From NCBI RefSeq assembly GCF_030284385.1, contig NZ_CP127221.1, forward strand, positions 744,001 through 808,000: a stretch of DNA of 64,000 nucleotides. The letters are read 5' to 3'. This DNA comes from Altererythrobacter rubellus. GTDB taxonomy: Bacteria; Pseudomonadota; Alphaproteobacteria; Sphingomonadales; Sphingomonadaceae. The notes under the pieces were generated by a model. The model was not told the origin of the DNA. It was given only the letters and a program-made list of their open reading frames with translations, and made no database searches. A program made the position numbers and the translations under genes. How positions within the stretch are numbered: position 1 is the first letter of the stretch; each line of letters opens with the position of its first letter. Of the stretch, positions 44,970 to 54,086 are shown piece by piece.

Positions 44970-45293
44970 TCAGCTCTCACTCATGAGTTGGCGGCGTGCT
45001 TCGACCGAACATTCATCCAGCTTGGCACGGATGTCGGCTTCGCTGACATCACTCTCTGCTGCGGTCAGATCGCCCAGAACCTTGCGGATTACATCTTCGT
45101 CGCCCGCTTCTTCGAAGTCAGCTTGCACTACTGCCTTCTTATAGGCATCGGTTTCTTCTTCGGTCAGGCCCATCAGGCACGCTGCCCACTCACCCAGCAA
45201 GCGGTTGCGGCGTGCGGCCACGCGGAACGCGGTGTCCTCGTCCATCGCGAACTTGGCTTCTTCTGCGCGCTCGCGGTCTTTGAAATCGGTCAT
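44970..45293 (-). CDS. DUF1476 protein, ATPase inhibitor subunit zeta
   Basis: A 107-residue soluble helical protein. It starts MTDFKDRERAEEAKFAMDED, with RNRLLGEWAACLMGLTEEE in the middle, diagnostic of DUF1476. In Paracoccus, the DUF1476 protein is the zeta subunit that inhibits ATP hydrolysis by F1FO-ATPase via its N-terminal segment, which is present here. Only alphaproteobacteria carry this family, which supports the class assignment. In several sphingomonads, zeta is dispensable or weak as inhibitor, as far as I recall. Confidence 0.92.
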   Translation of the reverse strand: MTDFKDRERAEEAKFAMDEDTAFRVAARRNRLLGEWAACLMGLTEEETDAYKKAVVQADFEEAGDEDVIRKVLGDLTAAESDVSEADIRAKLDECSVEARRQLMSES

Positions 45294-45361
45294 TGTGTCA
45301 GTCCCCTCGGGATTGTCTCTAAAAGCGAAATAGGGTTCACCGCCGCATGCGGCAAGGCGCT

Positions 45362-46360
45362 TTAGTCCATCGTCACTACAAGCTTGCCGACGGCTTGCCG
45401 GTTTTCAAGTTTCGCAATTGCGTCACCGCCGCGCTCCAGCGGGAATGTTTCTGACACCAGCGGGTCTATCTTCCCGTCCTTCATCATTTGGAACAGCTCT
45501 TCCACTTGCTGGCGGAACTTCACCGGTTCGCGTGCGGTGAACGCGCCCCAGAAGACACCCGCAATGTCACAGCTTTTCAACAGCGTCAGGTTGAGCGGCA
45601 TCTTGGCGATTCCTGCCGGGAAGCCGACCACCAGGAACTTTCCTTCCCAAGCGATCGAACGCAGCGCAGGCTCGGAATATTGCCCGCCAACAATGTCATA
45701 GACGATGTCGGCACCTTCCGGGCCGCAAGCCGCCTTGAACGCATTGGCGAGCGCCTTTGACGCGTCCTTGTCCATCTCGCCTTTGGGATAGATCACGACC
45801 TCGTCTGCACCTGCGCGCTTGGCGACCTCGCCTTTTTCTTCAGAGGATACCGCCGCTACTACGCGCGCACCAAAAGCCTTGGAAAGTTCTACGGCTGACA
45901 GGCCAACGCCGCCTGCCGCACCAAGCACCAGCACGGTGTCGCCTTCCTTGATGTGTCCGCGATCCTTCAAACCGTGGATCGTCGTGCCGTAAGTCATCAG
46001 CAGGCTGGCTGCCTTTTCGAATGCCACGCCATCTGGGATCGGAAACATGCGGCCAGCGGGGACGATAACCTTCTCTGCCAGTCCGCCATTACCAATCCCG
46101 GCCATGACCTTGTCGCCCACGGCATAGCCTTCCACGCCTTCGCCCACTGCTTCGATCACGCCCGCGATCTCGCCACCCGGAGAGTACGGACGCTCTGGCT
46201 TGAACTGGTACATGTCGCGGATCATCAACGTGTCGGGATAGTTGATCGCGCAAGCCTTTACATCAACCAGCACTTCGCCCTTGCCCGGGGTAGGGACCTC
46301 GACTTCGTCCAGCGTGAGCGTTTCCGGGCCGCCAATTTGGTGCGTACGTAGTGCCTTCAT
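45362..46360 (-). CDS. NADPH:quinone oxidoreductase (QOR/MDR family)
   Basis: A 332-residue zinc-free medium-chain dehydrogenase/reductase. The N-terminal GroES-like domain has [20 protein letters not shown] and [12 protein letters not shown], and the Rossmann motif is [22 protein letters not shown] near residue 145. Zinc ligands of alcohol dehydrogenases are lacking. The ATG at 46360 overlaps the leuD stop (ATGA), so a longer reading frame to 46483 is rejected. It reduces quinones or enoyl compounds; the specific substrate is unknown. Confidence 0.92.
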   Translation of the reverse strand: MKALRTHQIGGPETLTLDEVEVPTPGKGEVLVDVKACAINYPDTLMIRDMYQFKPERPYSPGGEIAGVIEAVGEGVEGYAVGDKVMAGIGNGGLAEKVIVPAGRMFPIPDGVAFEKAASLLMTYGTTIHGLKDRGHIKEGDTVLVLGAAGGVGLSAVELSKAFGARVVAAVSSEEKGEVAKRAGADEVVIYPKGEMDKDASKALANAFKAACGPEGADIVYDIVGGQYSEPALRSIAWEGKFLVVGFPAGIAKMPLNLTLLKSCDIAGVFWGAFTAREPVKFRQQVEELFQMMKDGKIDPLVSETFPLERGGDAIAKLENRQAVGKLVVTMD

Positions 46361-46959
46361 GATGTGACTTGTGTCCCTCTCTCGATCCAGGGCATCTCTT
46401 GACCCCGGCGTTGTTCGTAATTTGCAATGGCCGCATCGCGCGCCAGCGTTAGCCCGATCTCGTCCAGCCCTTCCATCAGACATTGCTTGCGGAAAGGGTC
46501 GATTTCGAATGTGAAGCGATCCTGAAATCGCGTGGTCACGGTCTGGCTTTCCAGATCGATTGTGATCTCGTCCGTCTCTGCCACTTCCAGCAGGCGGTCC
46601 ACCGCCTCTTGTGGCAGCACAACGGTCAGGATGCCGTTCTTGAACGCATTGCCTGAGAATATGTCGGAAAAACTCGGCGCGATGACCGCCTTGATGCCCA
46701 GGTCGCCCAGCGCCCAGGCCGCGTGTTCGCGGCTGGATCCGCAGCCGAAATTGTCGCCCGCCATAAGGATGGGTGAGCCGGCGTAGCGTTCGTCATCGAA
46801 CACATTGTCCGGCTGCGCACGCACGCTTTCAAATGCGCCTTTGCCCAATCCCTCTCGCGTGATGGTCTTGAGCCATTCAGCCGGAATGATGACGTCCGTA
46901 TCGACGTTTTTAGCCCCATACGGGTAAGCGCGGCCTTCGATTTCGCGTACTTTTTCCAT
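46357..46959 (-). CDS. leuD: 3-isopropylmalate dehydratase small subunit
   Basis: A 200-residue LeuD, the swivel domain of isopropylmalate isomerase in leucine synthesis. It has [21 protein letters not shown] at the start (core [10 protein letters not shown]) and the signature [17 protein letters not shown]. It works with LeuC, which is encoded 2.2 kb upstream on the same strand but separated by three other genes. The MBL-fold gene ends 1 base into its start. Confidence 0.96.
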   Translation of the reverse strand: MEKVREIEGRAYPYGAKNVDTDVIIPAEWLKTITREGLGKGAFESVRAQPDNVFDDERYAGSPILMAGDNFGCGSSREHAAWALGDLGIKAVIAPSFSDIFSGNAFKNGILTVVLPQEAVDRLLEVAETDEITIDLESQTVTTRFQDRFTFEIDPFRKQCLMEGLDEIGLTLARDAAIANYEQRRGQEMPWIERGTQVTS

Positions 46960-47798
46960 TATTTGGCTGACTCCGGGAAGGTCGGGAGCCGATCAAGGTG
47001 ACGCGAGTCATGCTGGATGATCACCGTTGCATCAAGCGACTTGGCTATTGCGTCGAAACGCGCCATCGAAGCGAGTGTGTCCGCGCGATTGGTGTTAAAC
47101 TGGGGTACCCCGCGGTTCGTTACCTGTTCTTCGAAGTGATAAAGATCCCCGGTCAGCAAGACGTCACCTTTCTCGGGAAGGCGGACCAGCAAACTGGCGT
47201 GGCCCGGTGTGTGGCCCGGCGTTGCCTTGATCAAGACCGATCCGTCACCGAAAACATCGTGGTCTTGTGCAATCGCTGTAACCGGCGCTGTATCTTCGCC
47301 CAGCCATGGCGTGAAAGGACGTGGATCGACCAACTGATTGGGTTCCTGTGCTGCCTTCACCACATCCCAATCAGCAGCGCCGATCAAGAGCGTTGCATCG
47401 GGGAAATCGGCAAGCTGGCTCGTGTGGTCAAAATGATAATGGCTTACTGCAGCAAGGTTTATGTCCTCGGGGCTCAGCGTGAGTTCAGCCAACTGATCGA
47501 CCAGCGATCGTTTCATTGAAACTGTGAAAGCGCCTTCTGTGTAACTGATGCCGATCAGGTCCTTCGACAGGCCTGCATCCCACAACATGTACTGATCGGC
47601 GTTCCGGATCAGATAGCAATTGACGACCAGCGTGCGCTCCTCACCGTCATAAAGGTGGGCATCAGAGAAATCGCCCGCGTCGCTTAGCTCAATCGTGCCG
47701 CAGTCGAGCTGCCACATCTCAAGATCAGGAGCTTCTTGTGCGCTAACCGGAGCTGCCAAGCTGGTGGCCATGGCAAGCGAAAAGATTATTGGTTTCAC
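46959..47798 (-). CDS. Exported MBL-fold hydrolase, AHL-lactonase-like
   Basis: A 279-residue metallo-beta-lactamase-fold protein with a signal peptide (cleavage near APVSAQEA). The binuclear zinc site is complete: HYHFDH in [18 protein letters not shown], the GHTPGH histidine, the TGDLYHF aspartate and the late HDSRH histidine. The arrangement resembles N-acyl homoserine lactonases of the AiiA/AttM type, but here it is exported, and lactonase activity is not proven. I start at GTG 47798, with AAGGGAG 8 bases upstream; the longer frame would use a TTG with no ribosome site. It sits within the leuC-leuD cluster. Confidence 0.88.
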   Translation of the reverse strand: MKPIIFSLAMATSLAAPVSAQEAPDLEMWQLDCGTIELSDAGDFSDAHLYDGEERTLVVNCYLIRNADQYMLWDAGLSKDLIGISYTEGAFTVSMKRSLVDQLAELTLSPEDINLAAVSHYHFDHTSQLADFPDATLLIGAADWDVVKAAQEPNQLVDPRPFTPWLGEDTAPVTAIAQDHDVFGDGSVLIKATPGHTPGHASLLVRLPEKGDVLLTGDLYHFEEQVTNRGVPQFNTNRADTLASMARFDAIAKSLDATVIIQHDSRHLDRLPTFPESAK

Positions 47799-47827
47799 GG
47801 TCGGCTCTCCCTTTTTGAGCTGCGCTT

Positions 47828-47974
47828 TCAATCGGTCTCGGGCTTTTCGCCTGACGGAACCGTTGGCTTGGGCTCTTCCTTCTTTTTGCGCTTGTTGGCG
47901 TAAAGAAGCGCAGCGGCGATTGCTGCGGAACCGATTGCTGCGGCGCCAATGGCGGCTTTGGATTTCTTGGTCAT
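47828..47974 (-). CDS. Small membrane protein of unknown function
   Basis: A 48-residue protein, with a start at ATG 47974: MTKKSKAAIG, a hydrophobic helix of Ala, Ile and Leu (about residues 7-25), then a lysine-rich patch (NKRKKKEEPK) and a Pro-rich tail. The layout of one membrane helix and a charged tail is common in small proteins of this family group. It lies between the zinc-ribbon membrane protein and the MBL gene on the same strand. Confidence 0.65.
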   Translation of the reverse strand: MTKKSKAAIGAAAIGSAAIAAALLYANKRKKKEEPKPTVPSGEKPETD

Positions 47975-48029
47975 AGTTTCTTCTTGGCGTTGGGGGCTGA
48001 AGTTAACAAGCGCGAAAACGGTTGTAGAG

Positions 48030-49112
48030 CTAGGAGGGGGCTTGAGCAGATGACTCAGCCTTCGGCTCTTCCTGTGCAACTGTTCCGCATTTCATACAAA
48101 AGCGGAAAAATGCCATCTTGCGCGTGTCGCAAGAGCTGCATGTGTCGAACAATGTCATGCCGCAATGAACGCAAAAATTGGTCTCTATTCCTTCCATTTT
48201 CGCAATCGGGCGATCGCATCCGGGACACACGCTGGAAGACATCTTCTTGAATGCGTCATCGTGTGACACAAGTTTGCGACGTTCATCCTCAGCCTTTTGT
48301 TCCACCTCTTGCCGCTTGGCCAGATATTGGCGCATGTTTTTGATGAGGAAGTGCCCGGCAGCAAAGGTCAGGATTATGCCAACGCCATAACGAACGTAGC
48401 CACCATAACTGGGCAGGTAGGGCACAAGCTCGACGAAGAAGACAAAGATTGATGCAAGTACAAAGCCGCGCGAAATTGGCCAGTATTCACCCTTCCGGCG
48501 CTTCGCTACCAGCCAGGCGGCAAAGGCCAGCATCGGCAGCGTAATCAGCAATCTTAGAGCAAAGATGCGCAATTCCTGCCAGAATTGTGCTCTCTCATAT
48601 GCGGGAATGCCGCTAAGTTCCGCGGTGGATAGCCGGTCGAAAACCGCATTCGATCTTTGATCAAGCTCTGTCAGTTCGGTTTCGAGTGCGCTGACCGAAT
48701 TGCCTACAGAGCGTTCATTCTGCTGGAGCTGTTCCAGCTCTCTGGTTCGGCGAATGACCTCTGGATCCTGAGTGGGATCGGTTGTTGCTCTGCGTGTTTG
48801 TATCCAGGCTTCGAACGTCTGTTTTGCAGATGCAGTTTCCGACTCGGCTTGTCGTTGCTGGATACGCAGAAGATCAAGCCGGTCGCTGACCGTTGCGCGA
48901 TCATCATTGATTGCACGCATCTCGCTGCGAAGTTGAATAACTTCAGGTGTCTCAACGAAATCGCTACGCTCAACACGGGTTTCGACTTGAGGAAGATCGC
49001 CAATGATCAGATTGCCGAAACCGACCAGGAATGCGGCGAACACAATCGAAACGAGCCAAAGGACGCCCTTATAGAGCCGTTCGGGGACCCGAATTCCCTT
49101 CATCACATCCAT
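48030..49112 (-). CDS. Membrane coiled-coil protein with C-terminal zinc ribbons
   Basis: A 360-residue protein with an N-terminal membrane helix (about residues 13-38), a long coiled coil (about 60-165, rich in Glu, Arg and Gln), two more membrane helices (about 185-245) and a cytoplasmic tail. The tail has three CxxC-type knuckles (VCPGC, FCVHCG, CSSCDTRK, FCMKCG), which would form a double zinc ribbon. I do not recognise a named family. It is 72 bases after leuC on the same strand. A scaffold or sensor role is possible; nothing in the sequence decides it. Confidence 0.75.
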   Translation of the reverse strand: MDVMKGIRVPERLYKGVLWLVSIVFAAFLVGFGNLIIGDLPQVETRVERSDFVETPEVIQLRSEMRAINDDRATVSDRLDLLRIQQRQAESETASAKQTFEAWIQTRRATTDPTQDPEVIRRTRELEQLQQNERSVGNSVSALETELTELDQRSNAVFDRLSTAELSGIPAYERAQFWQELRIFALRLLITLPMLAFAAWLVAKRRKGEYWPISRGFVLASIFVFFVELVPYLPSYGGYVRYGVGIILTFAAGHFLIKNMRQYLAKRQEVEQKAEDERRKLVSHDDAFKKMSSSVCPGCDRPIAKMEGIETNFCVHCGMTLFDTCSSCDTRKMAFFRFCMKCGTVAQEEPKAESSAQAPS

Positions 49113-49184
49113 CTCATTGATCCTTTCCAGACGCCGACATTACCGTAGGTGGAAACCCAATCCTTAAATGTTTGGGCAATTCAC

Positions 49185-50615
49185 TCAAGCGAACTGTCGC
49201 ACATCGGCGAGGTGTCCGGCAACGGCTGCTGCGGCAGCCATCGCTGGTGAAACGAGGTGAGTGCGGGCCCCCGGGCCTTGTCGACCGACAAAATTACGGT
49301 TGGAGGTCGACGCACATCGTTCGCCCGGCGGTACTTTGTCCGGGTTCATGCCCAGGCACGCTGAGCAGCCCGGTTCGCGCCATTCAAATCCTGCATCCTT
49401 GAAAATCCGGTCCAGACCTTCGTCTTCCGCCATGGCTTTTACGAGGCCAGATCCCGGCACAACTATGGCCCATTTGACGTTGTCTGCCTTCTTGCGGCCT
49501 TGGAGGATGTGGGCGGCAGCGCGCAGATCCTCGATCCGGCTGTTGGTGCAGCTGCCAATGAAGATATTCTCGACCGCAATATCCTCGATGCGCTGCCCCG
49601 GCGTAAGTCCCATATACTCCAGGCTCTTGGCTGCTGCTTGCTGCTTCGACGGGTCAGCAAAACTGGCGGGATCAGGCACTACGCCGCCAATCGCGACAGT
49701 GTCTTCGGGGCTGGTGCCCCAGGTTACCGTAGGTTCAATGTCGCGCGCATCGATAGTGACCGACTTGTCGAAACTCGCCCCTTCATCGCTATGCAGCGTT
49801 TTCCAGTAAGCGACCGCTTCGTCCCATTCATCGCCCTTGGGTGCAAGAGGGCGGCCTTTGAGATAGCGGAACACAGTTTCATCCGGCGCAATCAAGCCAG
49901 CGCGCGCACCCGCTTCAATGCTCATATTGCAGACGGTCAGGCGCTCTTCGACACTCATTTGTTCGAACACAGGACCGCGATATTCGATCACGTAGCCTGT
50001 GCCACCGGCTGCGCCGATTGTGCCGATGATATGCAGGATCAAGTCCTTCGCGGTCACCCCTTCGCCAAGTTCGCCTTCAACCCGCACCTCCATCGATTTG
50101 GAGCGCTTCAGCTGCAGCGTTTGCGTCGCCAGAACATGTTCGACTTCGCTGGTGCCGATGCCAAAGGCCAGCGCGCCAATCCCGCCGTGGCTGGCGGTGT
50201 GCGAGTCGCCGCAAACAATGGTTGTGCCGGGCAGAGAGAAGCCTTGTTCCGGCCCGACAACATGCACAATTCCCTGAGCAGCGGCCGTGGCATCGATGTA
50301 ACGGATGCCGAATGCGGGTGCATTGGCTTCAAGAGCCTCAAGCTGTTGCGCGCTCATAGGATCAGCGATGGGAATGCGCTTACCGCCTGCATCGACCCGC
50401 GGCGTAGTGGGCAGGTTGTGGTCCGGCACAGCCAGCGTCAGATCAGGTCGGCGCACTTTGCGTCCCTGCAGTCGCAGCGCTTCAAACGCTTGCGGGCTGG
50501 TGACTTCATGCACCAGATGCCGGTCGATATAGATCAGCGATGTTCCATCATCGCGTGTCTCGACAACGTGGGTATCCCAGATCTTTTCGTATAATGTGCG
50601 GGGTTTGCTGGCCAT
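49185..50615 (-). CDS. leuC: 3-isopropylmalate dehydratase large subunit
   Basis: A 476-residue LeuC of the aconitase family. Cluster-binding cysteines are in GSCTNSRI (about residue 354) and [20 protein letters not shown], whose last part fixes the [4Fe-4S]. The beginning, [13 protein letters not shown], is typical. It converts 2-isopropylmalate to 3-isopropylmalate with LeuD. It begins the leftward run that holds the zinc-ribbon protein, the 48-residue protein, the MBL gene and leuD. The 117 bases before it are shared with a divergent thioesterase. Confidence 0.96.
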   Translation of the reverse strand: MASKPRTLYEKIWDTHVVETRDDGTSLIYIDRHLVHEVTSPQAFEALRLQGRKVRRPDLTLAVPDHNLPTTPRVDAGGKRIPIADPMSAQQLEALEANAPAFGIRYIDATAAAQGIVHVVGPEQGFSLPGTTIVCGDSHTASHGGIGALAFGIGTSEVEHVLATQTLQLKRSKSMEVRVEGELGEGVTAKDLILHIIGTIGAAGGTGYVIEYRGPVFEQMSVEERLTVCNMSIEAGARAGLIAPDETVFRYLKGRPLAPKGDEWDEAVAYWKTLHSDEGASFDKSVTIDARDIEPTVTWGTSPEDTVAIGGVVPDPASFADPSKQQAAAKSLEYMGLTPGQRIEDIAVENIFIGSCTNSRIEDLRAAAHILQGRKKADNVKWAIVVPGSGLVKAMAEDEGLDRIFKDAGFEWREPGCSACLGMNPDKVPPGERCASTSNRNFVGRQGPGARTHLVSPAMAAAAAVAGHLADVRQFA

Positions 50616-50732
50616 TGGGTTATCCTCTGATCAGACCGGATTAGCGGCCTTCGCGCAACACTGGCAAGCTGATTAGAGACCACGATTGCTTCAGTCATGG
50701 AAAAGCAAACTATTCGTGCTTAACTTACACAG

Positions 50733-51131
50733 ATGTCAGCAACGCCATTTAGATTTCCGATCAAAGTCCTCCCGGAAGATATCGACTTCATGGGGCATGT
50801 GAACAACGCCCGCTATCTCAACTGGGTGCAAGATGCTGTGTTAGCGCATTGGAACAAGCTGGCACCTGCCGATGATGTGGCGAGCAAGGCATGGGTCGCG
50901 CTCAAGCACGAGATCACCTATCGCAAACCAGCGTTCCTCGAGGATGATGTGATTGCGCAAACTGTGCTGGAGCATTTTCAGGGCGCACGGGCGTTCTACA
51001 AGACTGTGATCAGCCGCGGCGAGGAAGTGCTGGCTGAAGTGCAATCAAGCTGGTGCTGCATCGATGCGAAGACCTTGCGCCCGGCCAAGATTGGCGATCA
51101 CTTGCGTGAGTTCTTTTTTCCTGAAGTGTAA
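50733..51131 (+). CDS. Acyl-CoA thioesterase (4HBT-like hotdog)
   Basis: A 132-residue hotdog-fold thioesterase, of 4-hydroxybenzoyl-CoA thioesterase type. The active motif is VLPEDIDFMGHVNNARYLNWVQDA (core EDIDFMGHVNNARYL), with the catalytic Asp. It overlaps crtW by one base (TAATG), and is the first of three genes with crtW and crtZ, although no link between the thioesterase and carotenoids is known to me. Confidence 0.9.
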   Translation: MSATPFRFPIKVLPEDIDFMGHVNNARYLNWVQDAVLAHWNKLAPADDVASKAWVALKHEITYRKPAFLEDDVIAQTVLEHFQGARAFYKTVISRGEEVLAEVQSSWCCIDAKTLRPAKIGDHLREFFFPEV

Positions 51132-51898
51132 TGCCCTATACGGCGCCTATCGTGTCGTATCCGGTATCTCTCCCTTCGCGCAATTCTCAGCGTATGTTCG
51201 GCCTTGTCCTGGGCGCACTTATCGCTGGCAGCTGGCTGGGCATTCATTTCTATGCGATGTTTGTTTTTGAACTGAGCTGGAACGCGTGGCCGCAAGTGCT
51301 GCTGATGGCCGCACTGCAATGTTGGCTATCGGTCGGGGTCTTTATCGTGTGTCACGATGCGATGCATGGTTCGCTTGCACCGGGCTGGAAAAGTACAAAC
51401 TCCGGAATCGGTGCAATCCTGTTGTTCCTCTATGCGGGCTTTGCCTGGCGAAAGATACGCGATGCACATTTCGCGCATCACAAGCACACCGGTGAGGACG
51501 GCGATCCCGATTTCGACACCGCGCACCCGACACAATTCTGGGCATGGTACTGGACCTTCTTCAGGCGGTATTTCGGCTGGCAATCACTGATTTACGTCAA
51601 CACCGTGGTCGGCATTTATCTGTTCGTGTTTGACATACCGTTTATGCAGATATTCCTGCTGTATGGGGCGCCAGCGCTGCTATCCTCACTTCAGCTATTT
51701 TATTTCGGCACCTATCGCCCACATCGGCATGGCGAGGGAGCGTTCGCTGACGGGCACAATGCGCGCTCTGACAATTTCAGCACGCTTGCAAGCCTCGCCA
51801 GCTGTTTCCATTTCGGCTATCATCTGGAGCATCACCGTCGCCCCGATGTCCCCTGGTGGGCATTGCCTGGCGCGCGGCGTGCAGGAGTAGCCGCATGA
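51131..51898 (+). CDS. crtW: Beta-carotene ketolase
   Basis: A 255-residue membrane di-iron ketolase, making canthaxanthin or astaxanthin-type 4-keto carotenoids from beta-carotene or zeaxanthin. Histidine boxes are HDAMH at 75-79, HFAHHKH at 113-119 and HLEHH at 231-235, and several hydrophobic helices are present. Closest to CrtW of marine alphaproteobacteria. The ATG at 51131 overlaps the thioesterase stop; an ATG at 51194 would cut 21 residues. CrtZ is coupled downstream. Confidence 0.92.
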   Translation: MPYTAPIVSYPVSLPSRNSQRMFGLVLGALIAGSWLGIHFYAMFVFELSWNAWPQVLLMAALQCWLSVGVFIVCHDAMHGSLAPGWKSTNSGIGAILLFLYAGFAWRKIRDAHFAHHKHTGEDGDPDFDTAHPTQFWAWYWTFFRRYFGWQSLIYVNTVVGIYLFVFDIPFMQIFLLYGAPALLSSLQLFYFGTYRPHRHGEGAFADGHNARSDNFSTLASLASCFHFGYHLEHHRRPDVPWWALPGARRAGVAA

Positions 51899-52395
51899 GC
51901 TGGTGGGAAATCATCGCAATCGTCCTTGCCGCGCTGATCGGTATGGAATTCTTTGCCTGGTATGCGCACAAATACATCATGCACGGCTGGGGCTGGGCAT
52001 GGCATCGTGACCATCATGAGCCGCATGACAATACTCTGGAAAAGAATGATCTGTTCGCTGTCGTCTTCGGCACAATCAACGCGGTAATGTATATCTACGG
52101 TGCGCTCTATTCGGATACGCTATGGTGGTTTGCGCTGGGAATCACGCTTTATGGCGTGATCTACACACTGGTTCACGACGGGCTCGTGCATCAACGTTAT
52201 TTCCGCTGGGTGCCTAAGAAAGGCTATGCCAAACGGCTCGTGCAGGCGCACAAGTTACACCACGCCACAATCGGCAAGGAAGGTGGGGTCAGCTTCGGAT
52301 TTGTCTTCGCGCGTGATCCAGTAAAGTTGAAGGCGGAACTGAAAGAACAGCGCACAGCCGGTATTGCCAAGGTCCGCGAAGCTGATTTGAGTTAG
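51895..52395 (+). CDS. crtZ: Beta-carotene 3-hydroxylase
   Basis: A 166-residue CrtZ, hydroxylating the beta-ionone rings at C3. Histidine boxes are HKYIMH (25-30), HRDHHEPH (37-44), HDGLVHQR and HKLHH, and it has four membrane helices. Its ATG overlaps the crtW TGA (ATGA), so both enzymes are made together. With CrtW it can give astaxanthin from beta-carotene. The end overlaps the bciA stop on the other strand by 4 bases. Confidence 0.95.
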   Translation: MSWWEIIAIVLAALIGMEFFAWYAHKYIMHGWGWAWHRDHHEPHDNTLEKNDLFAVVFGTINAVMYIYGALYSDTLWWFALGITLYGVIYTLVHDGLVHQRYFRWVPKKGYAKRLVQAHKLHHATIGKEGGVSFGFVFARDPVKLKAELKEQRTAGIAKVREADLS

Positions 52396-53300
52396 GACGC
52401 ACGGACGAGCTCTTCATAATAATCGAATAGCGTTTCACGACCGAATTCGGGCGTGGCGTCCGCATCGTATCGTCGCTGTTTTTCATCCCAAACCAGCATG
52501 CTTTCCGTGGCGTAATAGCGGCCGATCTTGGCATATTCAGCCTTTGCGGCTGCGCGCTTTGATACTAGGCCCACTAGGCTGAGCGCGCCGATGATTGCAT
52601 TCATCAGCACAATGGGCACGCGGCGATAGCGTGGTTTGCATCCCGTCAATCGAAACAACTCTTCGCCTTGTTCCAATGGCGTGATCGCGGGGCCGGGTCC
52701 GCCGATGGGCAGCATGCGATCGTGTCGCGCCGGATCATCGATGCAGCCGACGATATAGCGCGCCAGATCGCTATCACTGATCGGCTTGCACCGCGTTAGC
52801 TCGCCATTGCTGAAAAGCAGGTAGGGTTTACCTGATCTCACGCGCTCGACCTGACCAGACAGCGATTTGAAGAAAGCCGTGGGGCGCACAATGGAGTAGG
52901 TAAGGCCGCTTTCGATTAGTTCTTTTTCAAAGGCGAGTTTAGCGTGCTGAAAAGCCAGTTTGGGCTTTTGCACACAGATTGCAGACACCAGTATGAAATG
53001 TCTTACGTCGTGTGTCTGCGCAGCCTTCAGTATGTCACTGTTTGCTTGGTAATCCACGGCCCATGCATCCTCAGGCACGCCTGTACGCGATGCAATGCAT
53101 GAGATCGCAACATCGAATTTCTCGGTCCCAAACACATCCACGAGAGCTCCAGACCTGATTTTGCATCCAGAGAGGTCGTCTGGGACATCGCTGGTGCTGC
53201 GCAGCGCGCAGACTATTTCGTATCCGCATCGAAGCAGCTCTTTCGCAACGGCTTTGCCTATTGTGCCGCTCGCTCCGAAAAGAACGACGCGCTTACTCAT
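52392..53300 (-). CDS. bciA: Divinyl (proto)chlorophyllide 8-vinyl reductase
   Basis: A 302-residue NmrA/SDR-like NADPH-dependent enzyme. The N-terminal GASGTIGKAVAKELL binds the cofactor, and the C-terminal tail with KIGRYYATESMLVWDEK and YDADATPEFG is the end pattern of BciA, which reduces the 8-vinyl group in (bacterio)chlorophyll synthesis. The bch genes themselves are not in this window, so either a photosynthesis cluster lies elsewhere or this is a relict. It overlaps the DUF454 gene upstream by 8 bases and ends against crtZ. Confidence 0.87.
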   Translation of the reverse strand: MSKRVVLFGASGTIGKAVAKELLRCGYEIVCALRSTSDVPDDLSGCKIRSGALVDVFGTEKFDVAISCIASRTGVPEDAWAVDYQANSDILKAAQTHDVRHFILVSAICVQKPKLAFQHAKLAFEKELIESGLTYSIVRPTAFFKSLSGQVERVRSGKPYLLFSNGELTRCKPISDSDLARYIVGCIDDPARHDRMLPIGGPGPAITPLEQGEELFRLTGCKPRYRRVPIVLMNAIIGALSLVGLVSKRAAAKAEYAKIGRYYATESMLVWDEKQRRYDADATPEFGRETLFDYYEELVRAS

Positions 53301-53640
53301 TGCGAGTCCAGATCCAACCGCCTGCAGTCACAAGAATAGCAATCGAAACCCAATGCCACGGATCGCCCAGAGCATACCATGTGAAGATCGCGCCGACGCT
53401 CATTGCGCCAATTGCCATATATTTGGCGCGACGATTTATCGTGCGCCGCTCTCGCCAATCGAGAACCTGTGGCCCCCAATGCGGGTGATCGAGGATCTTC
53501 TGCTCCCACGCAGGGTTGCTGCGCGCAAAGCAGAATACGGCCACAAGCAGAAACGGCACTGTCGGCATGATCGGCAGGAATGCTCCGACCGCCGCCAGAC
53601 CCACTGCGATGATCCCCCCCGCTGCATAAAGCGGGCGCAT
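53293..53640 (-). CDS. DUF454 (YbaN-like) inner-membrane protein
   Basis: A 115-residue protein with three to four hydrophobic segments and the DUF454 motif GAFLPIMPTVPFLLVAVFCFARS, followed by the cytoplasmic loop HPHWGPQVLDWRERRTI. The function of the family is unknown. It lies between sufE (14-base gap) and bciA (8-base overlap) on the same strand. Confidence 0.9.
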   Translation of the reverse strand: MRPLYAAGGIIAVGLAAVGAFLPIMPTVPFLLVAVFCFARSNPAWEQKILDHPHWGPQVLDWRERRTINRRAKYMAIGAMSVGAIFTWYALGDPWHWVSIAILVTAGGWIWTRNE

Positions 53641-53654
53641 GTCAAATCTCCGGG

Positions 53655-54062
53655 TCAGGCATCGGCAAGCCGCGCGGCATGTTCGCGGACCAGCGCGATC
53701 ATGTTGGGCACGCCTTGTGTGCGGTTGGAGGAAAGCTGGTTCTTAAGATCGAACGGCGCAAGCATGGCGGTTACGTCCATAGCTGCGACTTCATGGGCTG
53801 GTTTGTCCTGCACAGCTGAAATCACCAGCGCGACGATGCCTTTGGTAATCGCAGCATTGCTGTCAGCCAGGAAGTGCAGTTTGCCGCCGTTGTCAGTGGG
53901 ATAGACCCAGACGCTGGCAGAGCAGCCTCGCACCAGTGTAGCATTGGTTTTGAGGGCATCGGGCATCGGGTCCAGCTCACGGCCCAGCTCGATCAGCAGA
54001 CGATAGCGCTCATCGCCTTCGAGAAAATCATATTCTTCGCGTATGTCATCAAGGTATCGCAT
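53655..54062 (-). CDS. sufE: SufE-family cysteine desulfurase partner
   Basis: A 135-residue SufE. It starts with a helix (YLDDIREEYDFLEGDERYRLLIELGREL), followed by VRGCSASVWVYP, the loop with the persulfide-accepting cysteine (C46-47 region), and IALVISAVQDKPAHEV. SufE takes sulfur from the SufS desulfurase for Fe-S assembly; no suf genes are adjacent. It follows the small PspB-like protein by 24 bases in the same orientation. Confidence 0.93.
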   Translation of the reverse strand: MRYLDDIREEYDFLEGDERYRLLIELGRELDPMPDALKTNATLVRGCSASVWVYPTDNGGKLHFLADSNAAITKGIVALVISAVQDKPAHEVAAMDVTAMLAPFDLKNQLSSNRTQGVPNMIALVREHAARLADA

Positions 54063-54086
54063 GATAGCGCATCTAAGCGCTTTGGC

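Noticed and set aside
45362..46483. Longer form of the quinone reductase starting in leuD
   Set aside because: The ATGA overlap at 46357-46360 gives a better start, at the usual family N-terminus.
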